Of a stretch of DNA of 64,000 bases, positions 38,189 through 47,582 are shown one piece after another. This DNA comes from Ciborinia camelliae. Taxonomy: Eukaryota > Ascomycota > Leotiomycetes > Helotiales > Sclerotiniaceae. Under the pieces are notes generated by a model. The model worked only from the letters and a program-made list of their open reading frames with translations. It searched no databases and was not told the DNA's origin. The stretch's first letter is position 1; every line of letters starts with the position of its first letter. The stretch is from NCBI GenBank assembly GCA_025890175.1, contig JANPYM010000003.1, positions 2,352,795-2,416,794 of the forward strand, read 5' to 3'. The position numbers and the translations under genes are program-made.

Positions 38189-39360
38189 CTACTTTCTCCT
38201 GTTCTGCTGCATCATCAAAATCTGAACCATTCGAATGAAAATATTCAAGAAATCCAACTCCAACGAAATGCTCTCGTTGACGGCATCTCTCTTCATCATG
38301 CCCCTCTCGGCCATCCTCGCATGTGCCAAAATTTTCTGCACGTCATAGAGTGTGAATCCACCAAACACGGCCAACCCTCCCCACAACCAGATGTTTTCGG
38401 TGAAAGCCAATGTTCTCACCGCGGTCGCTGGGAGGACGAGGGGAGCGAGACCGGAAACGGCGACGAGGGCTACGCCGGCAAGAAGAGGTCCTCCGAGGTA
38501 GAGGTATTTTTCTTGCTTGGCCGTGGCGCCGACAAACGAGATGCTACCCATCATGGCGATCGTGTAGAGACCTGCGCGGGCGATGATGGCGGGAGGTGCC
38601 ATGAAGAGGAGGGGCGCGATGAATGCGGCTTGGGTAACGTTGAAGGCGGTCCAGAGAGCGTATTTTTGGACATAGCTAATCCCATGTTAGTCCGTGTTGT
38701 CTTTAATTTACCATCGCCCACATGTAGGAGCGAAAGGAGGGGTGAAAACTTACTTGCTAGGATCGGTGGCTCTTGTGCCCATCATGGTACCAAAACTCAA
38801 CGCCACACCACCGATCATAACAACCCATGGGTTGGTAGCCATCAGCCTGTAAATAAAACCACTCTGGAACATGGCGCGCGCGGACAGTCCAATGATTCCA
38901 ATTCCCATTCCGGTGTGCATGAAAGTATCGTTCAGGTAGCTGCGTTCGTATTCGGGCATTCCGCCATCTTCACGGGTTTCGCGGTTGAAGACCTAGGGGT
39001 TGTTGGTATTGTTCCAAAGATATGGAGAGGGCGGTCGGAGAGAGAAGAAGAGGGAAGACATACCATATTAATAGCAAACAAAGTTCCCCCAAACATAGCA
39101 CCACCCACTACCAATTTCTGCAACAAGGTACCATTTGGATTCTGAACAGTTGCCGGTTGCTGCATATACGTCCTCGAGCCTCGAAATGCATTTCTAGCTT
39201 TTACGAGTGTGCTCACGGGAGAAGTGGTGCGCGATGTGAAAAAACCGTTCGTAGGTTTACTGGAATGAAAAGCTCGCGCGGGGGCGGATCTAAAGGCGAT
39301 TTTGGAAGCTATCGCCAGCGAGCTGGTTAGCTTGAGAGGTTGGCGCATGGTAAAGGCCAT
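38189..39360 (-). CDS. Mitochondrial Bax-inhibitor-1 family protein (GHITM/MICS1-like)
   Basis: Inner-membrane protein of the Bax inhibitor-1/TMBIM family. Three exons, 39360-39064, 38992-38754 and 38675-38189, give 340 aa. The first ~50 residues are rich in R, S and A (KIAFRSAPARAFHSSKP) and look like a mitochondrial presequence. At least seven hydrophobic segments follow, among them LVVGGAMFGGTLFAINMV, GIGIIGLSARAMF, VVMIGGVALSFGTMMGT, and LWGGLAVFGGFTLYDVQKIL. The last carries the family's conserved YDVQK and is followed by the charged SISLELDFLNIFIRMVQIL tail region. The layout matches animal GHITM/MICS1, which helps keep cristae and calcium/proton exchange in order; the role here is inferred. 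Splice sites: GTATGT/TAG and GTAAGT/TAG. It lies tail to tail with the gene at 34213. Confidence 0.93.
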
Positions 39361-40037
39361 GATTATGGTGGTTTTGCGATTTGGTTATCGATTTGGGAGT
39401 TAGGGTGTTGATGGTTGGTTCAGAGGTGTTATTTATGGATGGCGAAGTTAAGGCGTTGATGACGTTCGGAGTTTGGAGCCGGAGAAAAGAGGGATGTTCA
39501 AAGAAAGCTCTGGAAGCAAGGCCGGCAATGTCAACGCCGCCACCGAATAAATCATCAGGAACAACTTCCAATTTGGAATTCATCTCTAGACTGAATTTAC
39601 AAAAAAACATGTTCTAATTAATTACATATATTATTTTATTAAGAAATTACTGAGGTGAGGTTTATATTACCGTAAAGAGGACTCGGGATTATTTGATGTT
39701 GCAGGTGGCCCATTCATTCATTTCGCCATACGGAGTTCAAGGATTTCAAAGCGCGAAATTCAAAGACATTATCTACATCCCCAATCTACTTTTCTTCGAG
39801 TTTCTTCACAATGGCACGTAATCTGGGACACCGTTATGCTGTCAATGGCTATTAGTGCATAGAAAATGCAGCACTGAATTTATACAAGAGTAATAATCAT
39901 AAGGTGAATTTGATTTTTAGATGGATCGTAGCAGACCACGAGGCGCTTTCGAGGAGTGGTTGAAGGAGGGGAGCGTATTGTTACATTCCAACATCTTATT
40001 ATCTTGATTCTTTGTATTCTTAGTTGAATAACTAGAA
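39361..40037. other. Intergenic, promoter of GHITM-like gene
   Basis: Upstream of the GHITM-like gene on its minus side; open frames are shadows or short. No other gene seen. Confidence 0.45.
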
Positions 40038-41463
40038 TTGGGGGCAAGTCCTTTTTCCCTCGTACATGCGTGGAAAATTGATGGCGCTCTGTCAACAGTA
40101 AAATATACTTATCCATACCAGCCGGTGCTTGAAGCTGGTGGTATCCGACTTCTTGCTCTCCGGCTTGGAGCGACGGGTCCATTGCAATACAGCCTCCTCC
40201 ATACCGTGTTGACTGATTGTAATTCAGACATGGTGGATCACTTCATTGCACTATCCTACGTATGGGGCGATGCGAACCTGTCGGGCGACATCCGAGTCGA
40301 TGGTCATCTAATTTCAGTTACGGCGAATCTTCTGGATGCACGTTACCTTCTTCGCCATACTACAATAGCATCCAGACCATGCGCCGATGCTCTGTGTATC
40401 AATCAAGAAGATGACAGAGAGAAGTGATTCTAGGTAGCTATGATAATGAGAATCTACAAAGCAGCATTCCGGACTATGATCTATCTTGGAACTCCCTCGT
40501 CCGAAGAAGTTTGGCCAAATTATTGGGATGTTTTGCCACAAGAGCCTGCTCGTTGGAAGCACGCCATAGGAGAATTTGCAGGCCGTTTTTAAGCAGATCG
40601 TGGCTTCGAGAGTTATGGGTTGAGCAGGAACTAGTATCTTCTCAGGACCCATGGTTGAATATGGCCGAAGCAGACTTCTGTGGATCATCTATATACCATC
40701 ATAGCTAGTAACATTGATGTATCGTCGAATATTGCACATCTAAACTCATACGAAAATAATGCTGGACTTTCAACATACCAGGAGATTTTTCTTTCGAAGA
40801 TACACCAAAGAAAAGAGTTGGATATGAACATATTGTTCATCTGTAACTCGTCCACACTGCGCACCATCAAAGCAGTGACGTTGGGTATACTATGTTCGAT
40901 CTATTGCGAGTAAGAGAAGGGATTGAGGCGACAGATCCCAGAGATTTGGGTATTCTCGTGCATTGATTGACATTACACCGTCTACACAACAAGCCTCCAA
41001 TTCTTGGCTTGATTTGCTATCGGATATAGGGAGAGGATATTATCATGACAATGTTGTCTTTTCCAGGAAAAAGCCATTTGGTCGAACCCACATGGCGTCT
41101 CTTGACCACTCTATCATATCATTTTTGGCCCCCTTTGTAGGTATCATAACATACACCGGTGTTTCGTTGCATGAGGCTGCATCTCGGATTAATAGTCAAG
41201 CAAGACAACAATACTTTTCTGACCGACTGATCGGAGTACGCAATGATTTCATACGAAAGCTTGAGGGGCAGAGAGAGATAAAGGAATGGGATGAAGCACC
41301 ATTTGCAATCTTGCGTCTAGATATCTACAATATGTGGAGAGAGACAATCCACCATGACGAGCTATCTCGCTGCTTAAAGATCTACGCTATAGCATACCTG
41401 AATGGGATGAGATGTTTACTTGTCGATTTGTGTAGGTATGTATTATTTATACCCGACCGATAG
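40038..41463 (+). pseudogene. HET-domain (heterokaryon incompatibility) pseudogene 1
   Basis: Decayed copy of a HET-domain protein, the family that triggers cell death on fusion of unlike fungal strains. Readable HET blocks in order: EAGGIRLLALRLG, FIALSYVWGDANLSG (usual signature ALSYVWG), then RPCADALCINQEDDREK (usual LWADALCINQxD). Next come two in-frame stops (TGA at 40425 and TAG at 40431), then in the same frame RIYKAAFRTMIYLG. A frameshift near the T-run at about 40586-40590 leads to FLSRSWLRELWVEQELV in another frame (usual RPWFxRVWVxQE). Further fragments (about 40885-40965, LLRVREGIEATDPRDLG) match the later GATDPRD block. The open frame 40963-41463 may be its C-terminal part. The stops replace likely CGA and CAG codons, consistent with C-to-T mutation. 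Confidence 0.85.
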
Positions 41464-42143
41464 AAACAAAATGTCCACCTTAAATATGACCGAGGAAGAG
41501 CACACTCGGTTTCATATGGCAATTGGATGGAGACTTTCTTCGTTTCGTATTCTCGTCATGTGTAGTTACGGTTGGACACAGGGTTTCCAAACATCGAACT
41601 ATTCAAAGAGTCGTCAATCTTCGGATACATTTTAACATTTCAAATGTAGCAAACGAACCCAGTATGTACATAAACATTTGGATGCCTCATTATCGGATTA
41701 CATTGCGGAAAGATCCTACCTTTTAGGGGAGAGGAAGGCGTCGAATATATAACACAGTAAAAATGTAGCACGAAAACTGAATCAAGGATAGTTAACAGGG
41801 AGGGTTTCCAGGTATCAGCTGTAAATCTCGAAGTTTGCTGGTATTTATGAATTTGAATAGGTATGTTTCTCACTCAAATCCACACAAACTTTCCAGAATT
41901 CTCGTGGTCTGTTACAAAATAATTTGTAACAATAATAATACCTACCTACAATAATCCAGTATTCGCTCACATACAATAACACGGAGTAATGTAGGTTCCG
42001 TGTGGATAAACTTCGGTATAAAATTTTGTATGAGGAATCTCGCTTTCATTTCTTAATGTGGAAGATTTCCTGTTATAGAAAGTTAGATCAAAAATAAGAA
42101 ACGTTATAGTAATTTATAGACTACTATAATAAATTATTATGAT

Positions 42144-42200
42144 AGATGGTAGATGGTAGATGGTAGATGATAGATGGTATAATAGTAGATTATAGTAGAT
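42144..42200. repeat. AGATGGT heptamer tandem repeat
   Basis: TAGATGGTAGATGGTAGATG and onward, with decay into AT-rich TAGATTATAG repeats. Simple repeat only. Confidence 0.75.
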
Positions 42201-42486
42201 TATAATAGAGTAGATTAAAATAGATTGAAGATGGTATGTTTTTTGTTAGTTTTTAAAGTTATTTGTTGAAATTGATAAAATATTATATAAAGTATAGATA
42301 TTTGATCGAAGGATTGATAAGCTCGAATCGGAATTTGTAATTTTGAGGAAGTTAATTATTTTGAATTATGATTGAATTATTAAATTGAATTGATGGAAAT
42401 AGTGATAGGGGTAGCGGCGGCGACCTTTTCTTTCGATTTCTATTCTCAAACCTACGAAGCATACGAACCATACGAACCATACGAAA

Positions 42487-42529
42487 TTAGGGTTAGGGTC
42501 ACTGTAGTCTAAAAAACTAGGGTTAGGGT
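42487..42529. repeat. Interstitial telomere-like repeats (TTAGGG)
   Basis: TTAGGGTTAGGGT at 42487-42499 and CTAGGGTTAGGGT at 42518-42530, separated by 18 bp. TTAGGG is the telomere repeat of most filamentous fungi. Only two units per tract, so chance or a healed break are both possible. Confidence 0.55.
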
Positions 42530-42752
42530 GTATTAATAGCTTATTTATAACCTTTTTCGACACCCTTTCTTTTGCGGTAGGCTTGTTATTTGATATAATA
42601 CTTGTTGTACCCGCACAGGCCGCACCCCACAAACCATCCGAATTGTCATACGACCACCCACAAAAACCAAAAATCAATTCAAATAAAATTCATACCATAG
42701 AGATGATGTGTTGTGATCCAAAACCCTCAAATAAAAAAAAATGCAAAAGAAA

Positions 42753-42839
42753 GGGCCTAATCCGGGATCGAACCGGAGACCTCTTACAATTTAGATTTGA
42801 CAACCCAAAGCAAGAATTCTACCACTGAACTATCAGGCC
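42753..42839 (-). tRNA. tRNA-Pro (UGG) with a 15-nt intron
   Basis: Read on the minus strand from 42839 to 42753. The acceptor stem GGCCTGA pairs with TTAGGCC. The D-arm contains GTTCAGTGGTAGAA. The anticodon stem CTTGC pairs with GTAAG, with one G-U pair. The loop TTTGGG-T carries anticodon TGG (42807-42805). An intron of about 15 nt (42803-42789) sits one base 3' of the anticodon, the standard place for nuclear tRNA introns. The T-arm is TCCGG-TTCGATC-CCGGA. Internal promoter boxes A and B are therefore present. A proline CCA/CCN decoder is expected in multiple genomic copies. Confidence 0.93.
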
Positions 42840-42994
42840 AATATCAATTTAACTGATTTGATGGTGGGGCATCTTTGTGTTTGTAAATATACATACTTTT
42901 GTTTCCCCCTAAGCGAGTCCTGATTGTATCTTGAAAGGAGCTTTGAGTAGCGGTCAACCGGTTAACGCTACAGTGACCTTGAAAGTGATTATCG

Positions 42995-43050
42995 AGCTGG
43001 TGGTTCAGTGGTAAATTTCTTACTTTGGGTTGTCAAATTTCAACTGTAAT
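42995..43050 (+). pseudogene. Decayed partial tRNA-Pro copy, inverted
   Basis: On the + strand, GGTTCAGTGGTAAATTTCTT then ACTTTGGGTTGTCAAATTTC closely follows the 5' two-thirds of the tRNA-Pro at 42753-42839, including its intron. Differences are mostly G-to-A or C-to-T (for example TTGC to TTAC). The T-arm and acceptor stem are missing, so it cannot fold as a tRNA. Confidence 0.8.
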
Positions 43051-43200
43051 GCCTAGTCTAGACTCTAGAGGTATTACATTACAGGCTGCGGATGTACAAT
43101 ATGAATATGGCGTAATTGGTTCAAGTAAAATGTCTGATGCCGCTTTAGATGTGGCATAACAAAGCAAGATAGCGGCGAGGTAGGTATACTATCAATTAAT

Positions 43201-43222
43201 ACCTAGGTACCTAGGTACCTAG
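43201..43222. repeat. ACCTAGGT palindrome array
   Basis: Three overlapping ACCTAGGT palindromes in a row. The same word recurs elsewhere in the window (10281, 12940, 16545, 52361-52395, 57623, 58078, 63585). Confidence 0.8.
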
Positions 43223-43581
43223 CTCAAGTCTCAATACGGAGATAATGTTGCGAGGTTTAAGGTTTTAAGCTACAAAGGGTATATATTGTATGATAAATAG
43301 AGCTCATTCGCCAATTAGGAGGGAGCTTTGTGGCTGAATGACAGCAAGGATCAATATTACATTTATTCAATTTTCTAAAAGCGGCTGCCTAACAACTGCC
43401 CAACTTCCTTGGTTGGCAAAAACCCTCATGTTTTCTCACGCCCTTTAACCCCTGATTAGAATACTACATAGTAGTCATCCTTAAGAATTCAATCAATGGC
43501 GGTCTTCAAACTTGTGACCATAGACAACTGCCATTTTGGGAAATCGGAAAGCGGTCTTACAATTAGTATTGATAAGAATCT

Positions 43582-43589
43582 TATAAATA
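43582..43589 (+). promoter_or_regulatory. Possible TATA box of the GNAT gene
   Basis: TATAAATA about 55 bases before the ATG at 43641. Confidence 0.45.
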
Positions 43590-43640
43590 TGACCACGGTC
43601 AACCTTTTGCTTCTCCATTCTTCTGTTAAACATAATCAAC

Positions 43641-44491
43641 ATGGCTGTCGTCAATCCCTCTAACTCTTTGAAACCCAAGATCGTATTGATCCCCTGGGAT
43701 TCCACTTCTCATGAACATGTTGAGCGACTAGTACAACTACGCATCGCTTGCGGATGGGATCATGAATATGTCGAATCATGGAGAAGAGATCAAGAAAGCG
43801 GGAAGCTCAATATTCAATGGCTTGTGAATATCCTCCCCATTTCAGCCATAATTTCTGAATTCTAAATTTTCCAGGTTCTTGCGGATTCTGATCCCGAAAG
43901 AGATGCCAAATTACTCAAGCATACTGAGATGTATCCCCAAGAAAAGGAGCCGATAGTTGACTCTGCGATTTCTTTTGGGGGAAAACCTCGAGATATTCCT
44001 TCCCCGCAAAGAACTTTCATCCCAGTGGGACATATCTGTTTGGGCCCTCCGTCCGAGAATTACCTGAATCTCGGATACGTCCCAAAAACAGAAGGGTTCT
44101 ACTGGATATCGAACTTCTACGTTTCACGCGCGCTCCAAGGAAGCGGGTTGGGAAAGGCAGCTATGGATACTGTAGAGAACCTGGCGATTTCCGAACCGTT
44201 GTACGCGAAAACTTTAGGCATGAATGCAATTAACAAAGTCGACCCAGTAAGAGAGGAAAAGTATAAAGCTCTTGACTTGGTCATTCCACCGGTGAGCAAG
44301 ACTGAACTCAACTGTAATGGTAATGTATTTACCGACTAACTTTCATCTAGTTCTCCAACCAAGAATGGTATGAGAGGAGGGGTTACGAAGTTTATAAAAC
44401 TGTGGAAAACTTGTTTGGTCCAAAAGTTGATCCAACGGGAAAATCCTGGTATTGGAATGCTGTATTTTTGAAGAAAGAGATCTCCAACTAG
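43641..44491 (+). CDS. GNAT-family N-acetyltransferase
   Basis: Probable acetyl-CoA-dependent transferase. Three exons, 43641-43823, 43875-44291 and 44351-44491, give 246 aa. Introns are short (51 and 59 nt) with GTGAAT and GTGAGC donors and CAG/TAG acceptors. The GNAT core is visible: PVGHICLGPP (beta strand 4), FYWISNFYVSRALQGSGLGK (about 136-155, with the Q/RxxGxG/A acetyl-CoA loop as QGSGLG), then AAMDTVENLA, and the late strand block FSNQEWYERRGYEVYK, typical of N..aryl..YxxxGF/Y. The N-terminal half (LVQLRIACGWDHEYVESWRR) resembles fungal GNATs of unknown substrate that follow this pattern. It is the only intact gene between two HET relics. Substrate cannot be told. Confidence 0.88.
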
Positions 44492-44747
44492 AAAGAGATA
44501 ATGACCAATTAGGCAGCAAGTACCGTCAGCCTTGGGCCGGCATGCAATTTCCTCGCAGGGTGCGCGGGGATGCATATACCATTCTCCATCTTACAACTGC
44601 AAATGTCGCGATCAGCCTCAAATATATTATAATCTTTGCCAAAAATAGTATTCTCGAAATTTCATGAATATTGAAACATCTATTGCCCATGGTGATTCTA
44701 ACCTCAGATTCTCTAAGAGCCTTCAAAGTTGTTCGGGATGAACAACA

Positions 44748-45560
44748 ATGTCTACAAGCACAAAAATCTATTCGCGCCTTAATCCCCCAACCGGCAAACC
44801 TACCTCTGATATCTGCCACTGCGTCATTCATACGACTTTCGACGAAATGCTCGTGAATTTCTATAACAGTACCAACACTGCACTCCTTTGTTTGGGGAAC
44901 GCAAAAGAAACCAGGAACATTCATGTCGAAAGTTATCAACTTCCTGTGACCCTCAGCTTGGCAGCTGCATTGGACGATTTATGTGACGAAACATAATCAC
45001 TTCGACTATGGGCCGCTTCAATTTGCATAAAAAATTCTGACCGTAAGCAACAGGCTGTTTTGATGGGGCATATATATCGTGATGCACGACAAACAATCGT
45101 CTACTTGGGCCACTCAACACCCCAAACAGAACACCTATTTAAAATCAGCCAAGGGAAACTTGGAAAGTCATCACTCAAAACTGCCGAGAGACTTAGCTTC
45201 TATGGAAGTTATTGAACTTGATATTATTGTGTATCGAGCTAGTGTATGTAGAACTATTTTATATCAACAGAAGTGATATGTTATCACGAACCTGGCTCAC
45301 TAGGGTCTGTGTCTACCAAGAATTGATATTTTCAAAGAAGTCTTGGTACAGATGGTAGAATGCGCATACTCTGGTAGTCGCTTGGTGGTTTTTCCTCCAG
45401 GAGGTTCATCAACCTGAATCAAGCAATATGTCAGTTGAGCAGTCCAAAGCGTATAGCTCGACTTGTGGGCAAATACCACATCTTCAGAGACAATGAGCCA
45501 CCAATCATATCTCAACCACGAAACTTGTTTCTAAGAGACCACGAACCCATAATCTGAGAC
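44748..45560 (+). pseudogene. HET-domain pseudogene 2, interrupted by a repeat
   Basis: Second decayed HET-domain gene. Readable blocks: LLCLGNAKETRNIHV (from LSYVWGNxKETRxIxVDG), LPVTLSLAAALDDLCDET, an in-frame TAA at 44994-44996, then in the same frame LRLWAASICIKNSDRKQQ (from LWADAICINQxD) and GHIYRDARQTIVYLG. A 45-50 bp dispersed repeat (45224-45270) cuts the frame, after which TWLTRVCVYQELIFSKKSW (from WFxRVWVxQE) reappears from about 45281. A stop follows. The upstream start is lost and the 3' half cannot be traced beyond about 45560. The 5' end lies about 250 bases after the GNAT gene. It is distinct in sequence from HET pseudogene 1, so the two are not a recent duplication. Confidence 0.85.
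45224..45270 (+). repeat. Dispersed 45-50 bp repeat, copy 1
   Basis: Core TTATTGTGTATCGAGCTAGT then GTATGTAGAACTATTTTATA and TCAACA. It sits inside HET pseudogene 2. TGATAT occurs immediately on both sides (45219-45224 and 45274-45279), a possible target-site duplication. Confidence 0.85.
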
Positions 45561-47169
45561 TGTGACAACCAATGAATGAAGCACGACTCAAGAATCAGCA
45601 TAGTTTATGGTATTTGTTTTATGATGACCAGAACTTTTCAATGCTGGCCCATGAGCTGTTGATGGAATCAAAGGGATGGCTCACACAGAGGAACTTACAA
45701 CCACGCCAACCTTCAAGGATGGCCAAGTTCCATTTTCAATATTGTCTTGGATTTTGTGGTCACTGGCCTGCCGTTAGGGAAACTTTGTAATTGGCCATGT
45801 CTCCGACAAAGAAAATATTTATCATGTTTATGTTCTGTAAGTTTAGGCATGCTTCTCGGTTCTGGGATTTTGCTAATTGACCTCCTGAGCTCTGAGATTA
45901 ATGTATGAATGTTTCCGATCACTTTGTTATTCTTATGTGCTAATCTCCAACGGTCTTGCTGCACTCAGCATCATGCGACTCCAGTTCCTAATTCAATTTG
46001 CTAGCACGACAAACATAACCCGTAAGTTGACCGTTGTCGCTTTGCTTATCTTTACCGAACGTTGGGTTAAGGGACTATGTTCTGGCAGCATATTGGAGCA
46101 CTCTCGAGCTGCACGTTGACATAACTTTTGGGTGCTTGCTAGCATTATGACCTCTCCTGAATTTAGTCATGTCGAAGCTAAAACTAACTGTGTCGTCAGC
46201 ACCGCAAGAACTGGTGGGACAACCGGAAAACGATCATATATGAGCTCTAATAAAACCTCGGCACCGACAAGAAATCAGAAAGGAGACTTTATTCCACTTC
46301 ATGATGTCTACCCTTCCAATTCAAAGTTCTCGGCCAATGCTCATTGCACAGCCGCTTGAAACCTGTCCCATCAACGGTAGTTTCATTCAAATCCAAGGGT
46401 TTGTTGTTGAATGGTCAGCGTACAAGATAATCATCCTAAAATCATTCCCTTCATGACTTTCTAACTTATAGGAGCTCGGATTAGAGCTGGCATATTCAGA
46501 GAGACTAAATCAGTATATGGAATTTCACATATATACCACAAAAAAGAATGCCATTTCCATCAATAACACCTAGGCACTATCAATGGTTTTGACTCAAAAT
46601 TTACTTTTCATTTCGTCTTAAGATACTAACTCGATCCAATTTGAGGAAACCTAGCTTCGGCTCTACATGTTTATTTCCAAGCTCACTTATAGGCCATCAA
46701 TCCTTTTCGAATTGAGAATTGAGAAATCTTGGGTCTGGAGTCCCATGCAAATTTCACTGAGGATCAATGTTCAATGTTCACACATTCAAATAAGCTTTGC
46801 GGGACCGGGGGCCTCTCCGCTAAGATTTTAAGTGGGGATATACTTCCAAGAATCCGAGACTGTCTTTTTTTTGCTGTTTGTGGCAACATTGAAGCCAAGC
46901 GCCTCGTATGCTTTTGGGAAATTAGTGGCTTTCATCTCTTTCTCTCTTTCCTCTTTTGGATTTCATGGGTCGCCAAGATGTCGAGAGTATGTATTCTATC
47001 ATCATGAATACCGTTAATGATCTTCATACCTCCATTTTGGCTGCGGGCCCTTCAGCAGACGGCGTTAACGACCATGATGATCAAGGGGCGAAAGCGTGCG
47101 AATATAGTGCTATTAGAGTTGGTTCAGTGGAGGGGTCTTGTCCATATATAGATATATAAGATTTTGTTA
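45561..47169. other. Degenerate region, no gene
   Basis: Downstream of HET pseudogene 2; may contain more of its decayed 3' half but nothing can be aligned by eye. Open frames are short. Confidence 0.4.
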
Positions 47170-47207
47170 TTATTGTGTATCGAGCTAGTGTATGTAGAAC
47201 TATCTTA
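47170..47207 (+). repeat. Dispersed 45-50 bp repeat, copy 2 (3' truncated)
   Basis: TTATTGTGTATCGAGCTAGT then GTATGTAGAACTATCTTA; similarity stops before the TATCAACA end seen in other copies. Confidence 0.8.
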
Positions 47208-47582
47208 CTGCTCACTTTATAATTCCACTCTTGCCTCACAAAAAGAGAATATTTACGCAGGCACATTTGATTGACCTAGTATCTTAAATTTGTACCAACA
47301 AACCACTTGATTGCAAACGCCATGCTGATCCATTTTCAACAACCTAATGCAATAGAAAACCTCAGCGCACAGTGGTAAGACCTGCCAGAAATTGCCCCAA
47401 ATAACCACCAAAAACCACAAACCACTCTCGCGAAAATATCCATCCCCTATGCCCCCCCACAGATACGACCGCAGACTAACTCTCAAACTACAATGTCCCA
47501 TCCCAAATACCCCAAAACACCACCCCATAAAATCCACTATACCACATCTCTCTCTACCCAATTAAAGGCAAACAACTGTGCG

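Larger units (their letters stand above)
41464..42752. other. AT-rich spacer with tandem repeats
   Basis: No gene. Contains GATGGTA-type tandem repeats near 42144-42200 and the telomere-like repeats described below. The strand composition is uneven and AT-rich. Confidence 0.5.

Noticed and set aside
38321..39145. 274-codon open frame on the + strand
   Set aside because: It lies antisense to the GHITM-like gene and crosses its introns; a shadow frame.
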